Assembly: GCA_018714685.1 (NCBI GenBank)
Contig: DVNC01000021.1
Location: 82,174 to 146,173 of the forward strand
Direction: 5' to 3'
DNA: 64,000 bases
Source of the DNA: Scatocola faecipullorum
GTDB lineage: Bacteria > Pseudomonadota > Alphaproteobacteria > RF32 > CAG-239
The notes beneath the pieces were generated by a model. It made no database searches. It was given only the letters and a program-made list of their open reading frames with translations, and had not been told where the DNA came from. Shown one piece after another: positions 25,483 to 33,274 of this stretch (the stretch's first letter is position 1; every line of letters starts with the position of its first letter). The position numbers and the translations under genes are program-made.

Positions 25483-26007
25483 ATGAAAGATTATTGGTTA
25501 TGGATTGGAGGAACAATGATTTTCCTCAATTTTGCGAACTTTTTGTATGCCGAATTCCGAATTTCGGTGATGAGTATTGCCAAACAGCGTCTTTGGGCGT
25601 TTTATGTGATGCTGACGCTGATGTTTGAAGCCTTTATCGGAGTGCTGTCGGTTTTTGAATTATTGTCGGAACGGCCCGATAAATATCTCTGGCTGATTAC
25701 AGGCGGGGCAAGCGTTGTTTTTTCGTGCTTTTCGATAATCGTTTTGCGTCAGCAGTTTGTCAGGGCCCTGGAAGGCGGCGTTTATACATTTAAAATTACG
25801 GACAAGAGCTATCGTCCGACCCGGCTGTTTGGCGAATTTGACACGGCGGTCAGCCGCAGACCGCTGTCGGCGGAGTTGGATGTGAAAAACAAAGACCGTT
25901 ACAAAATCGGAGATACGTTGTCGGTGGCGGTCAGTTATTGTTCTTATGATCCGTTCGATTTTTTCGGCCTGACGGAAAGTACGATAATCGTCGTTCCTTA
26001 CGGCTGA
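25483..26007 (+). CDS. Hypothetical membrane protein
   Basis: A 174-residue protein of unknown family. Three hydrophobic segments at about residues 5-24, 36-57 and 68-89 are followed by a soluble domain of about 80 residues rich in beta-forming residues. The leader has no ribosome site. It has its own promoter and terminator. Together with the next two genes it forms a group of small orphan proteins between pnp and rplY. Confidence 0.65.
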   Translation: MKDYWLWIGGTMIFLNFANFLYAEFRISVMSIAKQRLWAFYVMLTLMFEAFIGVLSVFELLSERPDKYLWLITGGASVVFSCFSIIVLRQQFVRALEGGVYTFKITDKSYRPTRLFGEFDTAVSRRPLSAELDVKNKDRYKIGDTLSVAVSYCSYDPFDFFGLTESTIIVVPYG

Positions 26008-26013
26008 CATTTT

Positions 26014-26048
26014 GCAAAAACCTCCCCGTCTGCGGCGGAGGTTTTTGC
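26014..26048 (+). terminator. Terminator after the membrane protein gene
   Basis: GCAAAAACCTCC (26014-26025) and GGAGGTTTTTGC (26037-26048) pair perfectly, with CCG and CGG extending the stem inside the loop. Confidence 0.85.
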
Positions 26049-26056
26049 TTGTTTAA

Positions 26057-26084
26057 TTGACAATGCGTTTCTAATGTTTATAAT
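26057..26084 (+). promoter_or_regulatory. Consensus sigma70 promoter
   Basis: TTGACA (26057-26062), 16-bp spacer, TATAAT (26079-26084): both hexamers are full consensus, the best promoter in the window. The leader to the ATG at 26136 is about 45 nt. Confidence 0.7.
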
Positions 26085-26135
26085 AACGGCAAAATCATTT
26101 ATTTTCTGAATTATTAATCTTAAAAACTATAAACT

Positions 26136-26648
26136 ATGAAACTTGTTGTTTTAATGTATGTCTTGCTGGCTTTTTTTATGGTGAGATATGCGAACAAGCT
26201 TTGGGCCTTTAAAGCAATGTCCCGCCTGCAGGATATTCAGATGCAGATTATGCTATTCGGATTGTGGGTTGTTGTTATGCTCTATTCGCAGCAGTTGTCG
26301 GCTTGGCCGGGGTTGTTCTGTTTTGCCGCGGCGGCAGTCTATAAATTCTGGATAGATATCCGTTTGTGGCGGCGGGCAAAAAGCGGGCTCCGTTATCCTT
26401 GTCTTTTGCTGCAGAAAGGCGACGGTATTGTCAGAGGGATGATGGTGACACATGTCAGCAACATTCCGGTTATTGCGGTGCAGATGCTGAGCCATTATCC
26501 GCAGGAAGGCGAATATTACTGGTGCCGGGTTGTTCGGTATTCGTTTTGGTCCGCCCGGGTGGAAGTAGAGCTTTTGGAAAAAATGGACTGGGGAGAAAAG
26601 GAAAAGTTTCTGGTCAGCCGAAAGCTGAGAAATCTGGGGCTGGCTTAG
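26136..26648 (+). CDS. Hypothetical membrane protein
   Basis: A 170-residue protein that I cannot assign. Three hydrophobic segments lie at about residues 1-20, 32-50 and 55-72. A soluble C-terminal part follows (residues about 80-170), rich in Trp, Tyr and Val. The leader is AT-rich with no Shine-Dalgarno despite a fully consensus promoter. The next small gene starts 26 bp after its stop and probably shares the transcript. Confidence 0.65.
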   Translation: MKLVVLMYVLLAFFMVRYANKLWAFKAMSRLQDIQMQIMLFGLWVVVMLYSQQLSAWPGLFCFAAAAVYKFWIDIRLWRRAKSGLRYPCLLLQKGDGIVRGMMVTHVSNIPVIAVQMLSHYPQEGEYYWCRVVRYSFWSARVEVELLEKMDWGEKEKFLVSRKLRNLGLA

Positions 26649-26674
26649 TTTGTTAATCTTCAAAAAACATAGTT

Positions 26675-26977
26675 ATGGAAATGATTATTATGCTTGCGGT
26701 TATTGCCGCATTGATTGCTTTGGTGTATTGGAAAAATGTTAAAAACGACGTTTCCGTTTCTGCCGGGCAAAGACCCGAAGAGCAGGAAGTTACGGCCAAA
26801 CTGGATTATTTTTCCGAAGCGACCGGCTGGCATGCCACGTTTTATAACGGCAGCGTTTTGTGCCACGGCGTTTTTGTTAATTTGAGTGAAGGACAAGGCC
26901 GCTCCGGCGTGTCGCTTCCTGCGGTCGTCGTGGGGAAGCCGGAAGGAGATCGGGAGTTTTATTCTTTGCGCGCCTGA
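26675..26977 (+). CDS. Hypothetical small protein with N-terminal membrane anchor
   Basis: A 100-residue protein with a hydrophobic N-terminus (residues 1-19, MIIMLAVIAALIALVYW) and a soluble remainder of about 80 residues. The hydrophobic segment lacks a cleavage-like motif, so it is more likely an anchor. Function unknown. It shares the promoter at 26057 with the preceding gene and ends at a strong terminator. Confidence 0.6.
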   Translation: MEMIIMLAVIAALIALVYWKNVKNDVSVSAGQRPEEQEVTAKLDYFSEATGWHATFYNGSVLCHGVFVNLSEGQGRSGVSLPAVVVGKPEGDREFYSLRA

Positions 26978-26978
26978 A

Positions 26979-27011
26979 AAGAGGGGAGGTTTTCTCCCCT
27001 CTTCGGTTTTT
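26979..27011 (+). terminator. Terminator before rplY
   Basis: AAGAGGGGAG and CTCCCCTCTT form a perfect ten-base stem with loop GTTTT and a T-run after CGG. Confidence 0.9.
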
Positions 27012-27058
27012 AAAAAAGCGCTTGAAATATCTGAAATAAAGTTGTAAAAGCATTCTTA

Positions 27059-27087
27059 CCTGTGCAACACCCCTGGAGGTGCACAGG
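27059..27087 (+). promoter_or_regulatory. Leader hairpin upstream of rplY
   Basis: CCTGTGCA (27059-27066) and TGCACAGG (27080-27087) form a perfect eight-base stem around a 13-base C/G-rich loop, about 30 bases before the rplY ATG. It has no T-run, so it is not a terminator. An autoregulatory L25 binding site is a reasonable guess, since L25 binds a 5S rRNA stem. Confidence 0.5.
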
Positions 27088-27118
27088 GATTTGTTTAATT
27101 TATTTAAGGAATACAAAG

Positions 27119-27409
27119 ATGGCAGATATTACTTTTGACGCAAAACTGCGTGAAAAAGCAGGTAAGGGGGCAGCTCGTGCATGTCGTCGTGAAGGCCGCG
27201 TTCCCGCGGTTATTTATGGCGGTAACAAAGAAGCCCTGATGATCAGCTTGGATCCGGTTCAGCTGGAAAAAGCTTTGGACATGGTCGGTTTCTATGACGC
27301 CGATATCGAAATCAATGTTGACGGCAAAAAACATAAGGTTGTTTGCCAGGATGTTCAGTTTCATCCGGTAAGCGATATGCCGTTGCACGTCGATTTCCTC
27401 AGAAAATAG
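27119..27409 (+). CDS. rplY: 50S ribosomal protein L25 (short form)
   Basis: Binds 5S rRNA in the large subunit; 96 residues. The family core is seen: GKGAARACRREGRVPAVIYG, then VCQDVQFHPV and a terminal HVDFLRK. Most alphaproteobacterial L25/CTC proteins carry a second beta-rich domain of about 100 residues, absent here; the protein ends exactly at the domain border like E. coli L25. The ATG at 27119 follows AAGGA. A palindromic element starts at its stop codon. Confidence 0.92.
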   Translation: MADITFDAKLREKAGKGAARACRREGRVPAVIYGGNKEALMISLDPVQLEKALDMVGFYDADIEINVDGKKHKVVCQDVQFHPVSDMPLHVDFLRK

Positions 27410-27517
27410 TTTTATAGACTATCTAAGGCGATTTTACGCGGACTCAAAATTTACGTACTTCTTGTGCGCTGAAATTTTTCTTGCCGTTAGAAATCGCCTT
27501 ATTTATGTCTCTAAAAC
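27409..27517 (+). repeat. Nested palindromic element, copy 4 (rplY-pth)
   Basis: Outer arms GTTTTATAGAC (27409-27419) and GTCTCTAAAAC (27507-27517) pair with one mismatch. AAGGCGATTT (27425-27434) and AAATCGCCTT (27491-27500) pair perfectly. The core is CGTAC, short loop, GTGCG (27454-27468), flanked by AAAATTT and AAATTTTT. Confidence 0.82.
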
Positions 27518-27541
27518 CGTTTTTTCAAATAGGGAGAGAAA

Positions 27542-28129
27542 ATGTTTTTAATTGTCGGTTTGGGTAATCCCGGGGCAGAATATGCCAAGACCCGTCATAA
27601 TGTCGGTTTTATGGTGGCGGACGCCATTCATGACAAGTATGGTTTTGCGCCTTATAAGGCAAAGTTTGACGGTTTGATCAGCGAGGGAAAAATTGACGGT
27701 GAGAAAGTTTATTTGCTTAAACCGCAGACTTATATGAACCTTTCCGGCAATTCGGTGGTCAAAGCGGCTGCCTTTTATAAAATTCTGCCGCAGAATATTG
27801 TCGTTATCCATGATGACATGGATTTGAAAATTACTCAGATAAAGGCCAAGCTCGGCGGCGGTGCCGGCGGGCATAACGGTTTGAAAAGCATTGATGCGGC
27901 GATTGGTCCGAATTATAACCGTGTTCGTCTGGGCATCGGTCATCCGGATAACGGTTTGCCGCCGTCTGCGGTGGTTAATCATGTTTTGGCGGGTTTTTCA
28001 AAAGCCGATCAGGCGGTTTTGGAGCATAATATTTTATTGGTAACCGAGAATATCGGCCTGCTTTTGAAGGACGGTGTCGCCGCCTTTTCAAATCGAATCG
28101 GAAATCTGAATAAATCTACCCTGAAATAG
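27542..28129 (+). CDS. pth: Peptidyl-tRNA hydrolase
   Basis: Releases tRNA from peptidyl-tRNA that drops off ribosomes; 195 residues. Shows GLGNPGAEYAKTRHNVGFMV (catalytic His in the TRHN motif, near residue 20), PQTYMNLSG and GGGAGGHNGLKSI. AGGGAGAG precedes the ATG. The pairing rplY-pth-ychF is widespread in bacteria; here two glycosyltransferases stand between pth and ychF. Confidence 0.96.
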   Translation: MFLIVGLGNPGAEYAKTRHNVGFMVADAIHDKYGFAPYKAKFDGLISEGKIDGEKVYLLKPQTYMNLSGNSVVKAAAFYKILPQNIVVIHDDMDLKITQIKAKLGGGAGGHNGLKSIDAAIGPNYNRVRLGIGHPDNGLPPSAVVNHVLAGFSKADQAVLEHNILLVTENIGLLLKDGVAAFSNRIGNLNKSTLK

Positions 28130-28136
28130 TTGACTT

Positions 28137-28190
28137 TTCTCCTGCCAGCTAATAGCCTGAACAGGCAATTTTGCAATTAAACAGGGAGAA
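28137..28190 (+). promoter_or_regulatory. Possible Shine-Dalgarno-masking stem before the first glycosyltransferase
   Basis: TTCTCCTG (28137-28144) can pair with CAGGGAGAA (28182-28190) with one bulged base; the latter holds the ribosome site of the gene at 28196. A small GCCT/AGGC hairpin sits in the loop. The stem is modest. Confidence 0.4.
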
Positions 28191-28195
28191 TAATC

Positions 28196-29200
28196 ATGGA
28201 AAAACAGCCGAAAGTATCGGTTATTATTCCGGTTTATAATGTTGAACAATATCTTTCCCGATGTTTGGACAGCGTTATCAGCCAGAATTTTAACGATATG
28301 GAAATTATTTGTATCAATGACGGTTCGAAAGATGCTTCTCTGCGAATTCTGGAAGAATATGCCGGCAAAGACAGCCGGATTGTTATTATAGACAAGAAAA
28401 ATGCAGGAGTTTCGGCCGCCCGGAATGACGGAATTGCCGCCGCAAAAGGTGAATATCTCGCGTTTTTGGACGGGGATGACTTTTGGGAGGCGGATTGTCT
28501 GGCAAAGATTTATCAGGAAGCCAAGCATAATCATTCCGATATCGTGATTTTTGCGCATAATCTATGGGAAAATGATCAAAAGATTATCTGGGATAATCCC
28601 TTGCTTGAAGGTATTTGCGGGGAAATGGATTTAAATGACGAAGCTGCCATTTATGCTTTTTCTGCGGTTATCTGGAATAAACTGTATCGCAGGGATTTTA
28701 TTCTGGCTAATGACATTGTTTTTCCCGTCGGGATTAAAATTGCCGAAGATACGATTTTCAGTATGGTTTGTTATTTTAGCAAACCTGTCTGCCGGTATAT
28801 TCCCGAGCATTTCTATAATTACCGGATGAATCGGAAAGATTCTGCAACAGCTGATTTGGGCTGTGTTCAAGGAGAAGTTGTTGCTTTTAAATATTTGGAG
28901 AAAATGCCGATTTATCAGTGTCAGCCTCAGACGGTTAAGTTGAAAATTGTTCATAAGTTTCTGAGCGGTTTGGAAGGGCATCTTAATCGTTTTGCTCTAT
29001 GGGGCAATGAAGAATATATGAAAATCAGAGATGATTTTGTTGCTTATCTGAAAAAAGCTTATGGTTCTTCGGTTATAGAGAAAATGACGCATTTTAAGAA
29101 GCTGAAACCGGCAGAGAAAATTTTCAGCGTCAAAAATTCTCACTGCAAGAAGTTTAAAATTATTCGTTTTCTGGGGCTGACGTTTAAAATAAAAAGATAG
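28196..29200 (+). CDS. Family 2 glycosyltransferase
   Basis: A 334-residue GT-A enzyme that probably adds a sugar to a surface glycan or lipid carrier. SVIIPVYNVEQYLSRCLDS opens the nucleotide-binding domain. INDGSKD follows, and the DXD-like site is DGDD near residue 93, after ARNDGIAAAKGEYLAFL. The C-terminal 120 residues are helical and basic, which suggests peripheral membrane binding. It is related to the next gene; both begin after inverted repeats that can cover their ribosome sites. Confidence 0.87.
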   Translation: MEKQPKVSVIIPVYNVEQYLSRCLDSVISQNFNDMEIICINDGSKDASLRILEEYAGKDSRIVIIDKKNAGVSAARNDGIAAAKGEYLAFLDGDDFWEADCLAKIYQEAKHNHSDIVIFAHNLWENDQKIIWDNPLLEGICGEMDLNDEAAIYAFSAVIWNKLYRRDFILANDIVFPVGIKIAEDTIFSMVCYFSKPVCRYIPEHFYNYRMNRKDSATADLGCVQGEVVAFKYLEKMPIYQCQPQTVKLKIVHKFLSGLEGHLNRFALWGNEEYMKIRDDFVAYLKKAYGSSVIEKMTHFKKLKPAEKIFSVKNSHCKKFKIIRFLGLTFKIKR

Positions 29201-29306
29201 CTCCGGCAGTTTTGCGGCGTTTGGCGCGGCAGGCGATTTATGCGGTTTCGGACAAAATAAACCGAAACAACAATAAAAGGTTTTAATTTAAAATAATTTA
29301 GTTATT

Positions 29307-29338
29307 ATCTCCTCTACAGAGTCTTGTTCCGAGGAGAT
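29307..29338 (+). promoter_or_regulatory. Shine-Dalgarno-masking hairpin before the second glycosyltransferase
   Basis: ATCTCCTC (29307-29314) and GAGGAGAT (29331-29338) form a perfect eight-base stem with a 16-base loop. The 3' arm contains the GAGGAG that serves the ATG at 29343. Confidence 0.5.
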
Positions 29339-29342
29339 GATT

Positions 29343-30413
29343 ATGTCCCAGCCCTTAGTTTCAGTTATCATTCCCATTTACAAAGTTGAAGAGTTTCTGC
29401 CGGATTGTTTGGAATCGGTCATTCATCAGACATACAGCGATTTGGAAATTATCTGTGTCAATGACGGTTCGCCGGACCGTTGTGAAGACATTCTTAAAGA
29501 TTATGCCATGCTTGACCGCCGGATTAAAGTGATTAACAAAGTCAACGGCGGTTTGTCTTCGGCGCGGAATGCCGCTTTGCCGGTTGCTCAGGGGGAATAT
29601 GTCTTTTTTCTTGATTCCGACGATTGGCTGAGTTTGGATTGTATTGAAAATTTGGTTAAGGATATGTTGCGGAGCAAGGCCGACATTGCTTGTGTTCATG
29701 ATATTTTGTCTTATTATCAGCCGAAGCGAATCGATCGGCAGCGGATGCTTTCCGGGCATGAGTCCGGCACTTTTGAAATTACCAACGAAATACTTAAACA
29801 ATTGTGGGTGGTGGCCTGGGGAAAGCTTTACCGCCGCCAGACGCTGCTTGATCTGGGGATGAAGTTTCCCGAGGGATATATTTATGAGGATGAGTATTTT
29901 CACCATGTGTTGCTGCCGCACTTGAAAAAAATCGTCATCAGTGACGGCGGTGCCTATTATTACCGCCAGCGGGACAATTCGATTATGAGCAGCCGAAAAC
30001 TGCGCAGCGGCAAAGATAATTTGGTTATTTTCCAGCGCATTTTTGACTATTATAAAGAGCAGCACTGGTTGGGTAAATTTGATTTGCCGGGGCGTATTTT
30101 GGTGACGGGATTTACCAATAACGAAAATCCGGCAGCTTATTATGAGCAGGTTAAAGCTTTGCTGCATAAGCTCGGCGTTTCTTATGACGATATGGCCAGG
30201 AACGAACTGTTGAAAGGGTTGATGGAAAGCGCCGATTATAAGAGCTATTGCCGCTGCGAAACCTGTTGCAAGGTTAAAAAAGCGGTCAAAGGGATGCGCA
30301 AGTCTCTGTTGCGTTTGAAAATCGGACGCAAAACACATATTGCGCTGTTGGGGCTGACGCTGTTTCACAAAGCCAAAGGCGAAAGAACGGTTTTGTTCGG
30401 GTTTAAGCTGTAG
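29343..30413 (+). CDS. Family 2 glycosyltransferase
   Basis: A 356-residue GT-A glycosyltransferase. Visible motifs are SVIIPIYKVEEFLPDCLES, VNDGSPD and DSDD near residue 93, followed by a helical basic C-terminal region with four cysteines around CRCETCCKV that could bind metal. I prefer the ATG at 29343 to the one at 29337 because GAGGAG ends just before the latter. It is a paralogue of the gene at 28196 with a different C-terminus, so the two probably act on the same glycan. Acceptor and donor are unknown. Confidence 0.87.
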   Translation: MSQPLVSVIIPIYKVEEFLPDCLESVIHQTYSDLEIICVNDGSPDRCEDILKDYAMLDRRIKVINKVNGGLSSARNAALPVAQGEYVFFLDSDDWLSLDCIENLVKDMLRSKADIACVHDILSYYQPKRIDRQRMLSGHESGTFEITNEILKQLWVVAWGKLYRRQTLLDLGMKFPEGYIYEDEYFHHVLLPHLKKIVISDGGAYYYRQRDNSIMSSRKLRSGKDNLVIFQRIFDYYKEQHWLGKFDLPGRILVTGFTNNENPAAYYEQVKALLHKLGVSYDDMARNELLKGLMESADYKSYCRCETCCKVKKAVKGMRKSLLRLKIGRKTHIALLGLTLFHKAKGERTVLFGFKL

Positions 30414-30457
30414 AGTGCCAGAATAGGCTTGAAATCTCTGACTCTATCAGGTATAAG

Positions 30458-30493
30458 ACTCCTTAATTTGAGATTGAAAATTAAGGAGTTTTT
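30458..30493 (+). promoter_or_regulatory. Twelve-base hairpin that buries the ychF ribosome site
   Basis: ACTCCTTAATTT (30458-30469) and AAATTAAGGAGT (30478-30489) pair perfectly around an eight-base loop. The 3' arm contains AAGGAG, the only ribosome site for the ATG at 30497. The stem is followed by TTTTT, so the same element also resembles an intrinsic terminator. It may control both transcription and translation of ychF. Confidence 0.7.
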
Positions 30494-30496
30494 ATT

Positions 30497-31606
30497 ATGG
30501 GTTTTAATTGCGGAATCGTCGGTTTGCCGAATGTGGGAAAATCAACTTTGTTTAATGCCCTGACGCAGACCATTGCAGCGCAGGCGGCCAATTTTCCCTT
30601 TTGTACGATTGAGCCGAACACCGGACGGGTGGCCGTTCCCGATGCCCGGCTGGATAAACTGGCCGAGATTGTCAAACCGCGGATGGTGACTCCGACACAG
30701 CTGGAATTTGTCGATATTGCCGGTTTGGTAAAGGGAGCCTCCAAAGGCGAGGGACTGGGTAATCAGTTTCTGGCCAATATCCGCGAGGTTGATGCGATTA
30801 TTCACGTTTTACGCTGTTTTGAGAATGATAATATTACCCATGTCGAAGGGTCGGTTGACCCTATCCGCGATGCGGAAATCGTTGAAACCGAATTGATGAT
30901 TGCCGATTTGGAATCACTGGAAAAGCGTTATGACCAGGTACAGAAAAAAGCCAAAACCGGCGAGAAGGAATATGTGGTGCGTGAGGCGGTCATGCGTCCG
31001 GTTATTGAGGCACTGAAGGCCGGAAAACCGGCTCGTACCGCTGCGCCGGCGCCAACGGAAAAAGATGCCTGCAAAGAATATAAAATGCTGCAGCTGCTGA
31101 CGGCCAAGCCGGTTTTGTATGTTTGCAACGTTGATGAAGATTCCGCCGCTACGGGCAATAAATTTTCAGATATGGTTATGACCAAAGCTGCTGCCGAAGG
31201 GGCGGGTGCGGTTATCATTTCCGCCGAAATCGAATCGGAAGTGGCGCAGCTGGAATCGGAAGAAGAGAAGAAGGAATTTCTTGCCTCTCTGGGGCTGGAA
31301 GAAACCGGTCTGGCAAAAATCATCCGGGCAGGTTACAAACTTTTGGGGCTGGAAACCTATTTTACCGCCGGGCCGAAAGAAGTGCGTGCCTGGACATTTC
31401 TGAAAGGTTCAAAAGCGCCGGTTTGTGCCGGTATCATTCACTCCGATTTTGAACGCGGTTTTATTCGTGCGGAAACGATTTCATACGATGACTTTGTCAA
31501 ATACGGTTCCGAACAGGCCTGTAAAGATGCCGGTAAAATGCGTTCGGAAGGCAAAGATTATGTTGTAAAAGACGGGGATATGATGAATTTCCTCTTCAAT
31601 GTTTGA
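30497..31606 (+). CDS. ychF: Redox-regulated ATPase YchF
   Basis: Obg-family P-loop NTPase that prefers ATP and binds ribosomes and stress factors; 369 residues, slightly longer than the usual 363-365. G1 is GLPNVGKS (residues 8-15), G3 is DIAGLVKGAS, and the altered G4 CNVDED explains ATP preference. A coiled-coil insertion (about 130-200) and a C-terminal TGS domain (about 285-369, ending near DGDMMNFLFNV) are complete. Its leader hairpin is unusual. Confidence 0.95.
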   Translation: MGFNCGIVGLPNVGKSTLFNALTQTIAAQAANFPFCTIEPNTGRVAVPDARLDKLAEIVKPRMVTPTQLEFVDIAGLVKGASKGEGLGNQFLANIREVDAIIHVLRCFENDNITHVEGSVDPIRDAEIVETELMIADLESLEKRYDQVQKKAKTGEKEYVVREAVMRPVIEALKAGKPARTAAPAPTEKDACKEYKMLQLLTAKPVLYVCNVDEDSAATGNKFSDMVMTKAAAEGAGAVIISAEIESEVAQLESEEEKKEFLASLGLEETGLAKIIRAGYKLLGLETYFTAGPKEVRAWTFLKGSKAPVCAGIIHSDFERGFIRAETISYDDFVKYGSEQACKDAGKMRSEGKDYVVKDGDMMNFLFNV

Positions 31607-31613
31607 TTTTGCT

Positions 31614-31697
31614 AAAGGCTTGTCATGCTTGTAATTTTTTCACTCGTGTAGCTGGATGTACACGTCGTTCAAAAGTTACTTCGCAGCACAAGCCTTT
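31614..31697 (+). repeat. Second-type nested palindrome, unit 1 (after ychF)
   Basis: Outer arms AAAGGCTTGT (31614-31623) and ACAAGCCTTT (31688-31697) pair perfectly. Inside, TTGTAA faces TTAC, and CGTGTA with TACACG form a central hairpin with loop GCTGGATG. The centre differs from the CGTAC core but the nested design is the same. Confidence 0.8.
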
Positions 31698-31713
31698 ATC
31701 AAAATCAACGTTT

Positions 31714-31795
31714 AAAAGCTTGCCATACTTGTAATTTTTATTCGTGTAGCTGGATGTACACGTTGTTCAGAAGTTACTTCGCAGCATAAGCCTTT
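31714..31795 (+). repeat. Second-type nested palindrome, unit 2 (tandem copy)
   Basis: A second copy at exactly 100-bp spacing repeats the same central hairpin and flanks with a few substitutions. A third partial start of the unit (ATCAACGTTTAAAAG) appears at about 31801. The outer arms pair less well than in unit 1. With unit 1 it fills most of the 346-bp gap after ychF. Confidence 0.8.
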
Positions 31796-31880
31796 ATTGA
31801 AATCAACGTTTAAAAGTTTGTTCTGTCGGTGATTGGAACAATTTTACGAAATGCCGGAAAAAATTTTTTTGGACAAAAAT

Positions 31881-31909
31881 TTGACTCTTGTCGTAAGTTG
31901 TGTTATTTT
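31881..31909 (+). promoter_or_regulatory. Promoter of the hypothetical gene at 31953
   Basis: TTGACT (31881-31886), 17-bp spacer, TATTTT (31904-31909). The leader of about 37 nt is AT-rich and lacks a Shine-Dalgarno. Confidence 0.55.
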
Positions 31910-31952
31910 AGCGGTCAAGATTAAATTATTATAAACCCAAATACCTAAGATT

Positions 31953-32474
31953 ATGTGCAAGAGAATAGAGGAACTGGTTGCGGATCAGTTCAGAAACTTT
32001 ACTGGTGTTGTTGTTAAAGATGAAAATCAACTGTTGAATCTGGAGGTTTTTCCGCAAAAGCGCGAACCGTTTAAGCAGTTGCTACGCAATGTGCTTCCCG
32101 ATTTGCGGCTGAGATCATCTTACGGTTTGGTTACCGTCGCCGATTTTGCCGGTTATGTGGAGAAAGAGGAAGACAAGCGTACGGCTTTCTTTCAGAAAGG
32201 CTTGGAAATTGCCCGACAGATGACCGGAAACAATGCTTTGACCCTTGAGGACGACTTATATGCCGAGTTGCGTCCTCGGGAGGAACATCACGGAACCAAT
32301 GCCTATCTTTCCGAGCAATGCCGTTATTTTGTGCAGGCCAATAAGGTTTACACGGCATGGGCTAACGGTTTGAAGGGCAGGCACTGGGCTTATTATCCGC
32401 CGGTTTCTGCATTGGAAAAGTGTCGGAAGCTGCGGGATATGATTGATTTATATTATCGCCGCGGCAAGTTCTGA
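31953..32474 (+). CDS. Hypothetical soluble protein
   Basis: A 173-residue protein without signal peptide or membrane helix, charged and mostly helical. I do not recognise a family. The central segment (LTLEDDLYAELRPREEHHGT) and the aromatic C-terminal part (YFVQANKVYTAWANGLKGRH) are its most distinctive regions. Its AT-rich leader has no ribosome site. It stands alone behind its own promoter. Confidence 0.65.
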   Translation: MCKRIEELVADQFRNFTGVVVKDENQLLNLEVFPQKREPFKQLLRNVLPDLRLRSSYGLVTVADFAGYVEKEEDKRTAFFQKGLEIARQMTGNNALTLEDDLYAELRPREEHHGTNAYLSEQCRYFVQANKVYTAWANGLKGRHWAYYPPVSALEKCRKLRDMIDLYYRRGKF

Positions 32475-32594
32475 TACGGCCGGGCTTATTGAGGGAGCAT
32501 CTTTAACGGTGCTCCTTTTGCTGTTTTAAAAGCTTGCGCTGAAGATGATTTGGAGCTATGGAGAAAGAAAACCATTCTGGAGAGGAGATTTAAA

Positions 32595-33071
32595 ATGCGT
32601 CTGGCGTTGTTTCAACCTGACATTCCGCAAAATACCGGCACATTATTGCGTCTTGGAGCATGTTTGGACATTGAGCTTGATATCATAGAGCCGTGCGGGT
32701 TTATTTTCTCCGAGAGGACCTTAAAACGGGCGGGAATGGATTATCTGGACATGGTGAGATACCGTCGTCACCATTCCTGGGAGCATTTTTTGCAATATCG
32801 GGCCGAGCATCCGGAAGAATACGGACGAATCGTGCTTTTGACAACACATGCCAGCGAGCCTTATTATAATTTTGAATTTCGGCCGAACGATATTATCCTG
32901 ATGGGACGCGAATCGGCCGGCGTGCCGGAGGAAGTACATCAAACCGCCGATGCCCGCCTGCTGATTCCGATGAATCACAATGCACGGTCAATCAATGTGG
33001 CCGTGTCGGCGGTGATGGTGGTGGGGGAGTGTCTTCGCCAAGTAAACGGTTTTCCTGCTATGGAGGATTAA
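32595..33071 (+). CDS. trmL: tRNA (cytidine(34)-2'-O)-methyltransferase TrmL
   Basis: SPOUT methyltransferase acting on the wobble base of tRNA-Leu; 158 residues. Visible motifs are FQPDIPQNTGTLLRLGACL at the N-terminus, ILMGRESAGVPEEV in the knot and IPMNHNARSINVAVSAVMV near the end. The start at 32595 (MRLALFQ) follows AGAGGAG; the upstream in-frame ATG at 32550 adds 15 residues foreign to the family. The last nine bases of the gene form part of the outer arm of a palindromic element. Confidence 0.93.
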   Translation: MRLALFQPDIPQNTGTLLRLGACLDIELDIIEPCGFIFSERTLKRAGMDYLDMVRYRRHHSWEHFLQYRAEHPEEYGRIVLLTTHASEPYYNFEFRPNDIILMGRESAGVPEEVHQTADARLLIPMNHNARSINVAVSAVMVVGECLRQVNGFPAMED

Positions 33072-33152
33072 TACAGATTTTGCGAGTGGGGAAATGCTCG
33101 TGTACTAAGGTGTACACTCCGCTTTCTCCTCTCTAAAATCTTATTACTCCTC
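33063..33152 (+). repeat. Nested palindromic element, copy 5 (trmL-thyA)
   Basis: Core TGTAC (33101-33105), loop TAAGGT, GTACA (33112-33116). GAGGA, TAATA and AGATTTT on the left pair with AAAATCT, TATTA and TCCTC on the right. The left arm begins inside the trmL coding end. The left arm sequence TAATACAGATTTTGCGAG is identical to that of the copy after rarA. Confidence 0.87.
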
Positions 33153-33190
33153 TCATATAAGTCTCTGCGGGTAGCTGATACTGCTTTTTT

Positions 33191-33219
33191 TTGATTGATT
33201 CTTTGTACCGGTATGATAT
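33191..33219 (+). promoter_or_regulatory. Possible thyA promoter
   Basis: TTGATT (33191-33196), 17-bp spacer, TGATAT (33214-33219). Fair match only; the leader to 33275 lacks a Shine-Dalgarno. Confidence 0.35.
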
Positions 33220-33274
33220 GACAAAACAAAATCAAGTTATTTTGTTTTTATTATCAACTAAAAAACTAATTTTT

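Noticed and set aside
31614..31815. Two regular 100-bp repeats as a possible CRISPR array
   Set aside because: The repeated part covers nearly the whole unit, there are no unique spacers of constant length and no cas genes are near.
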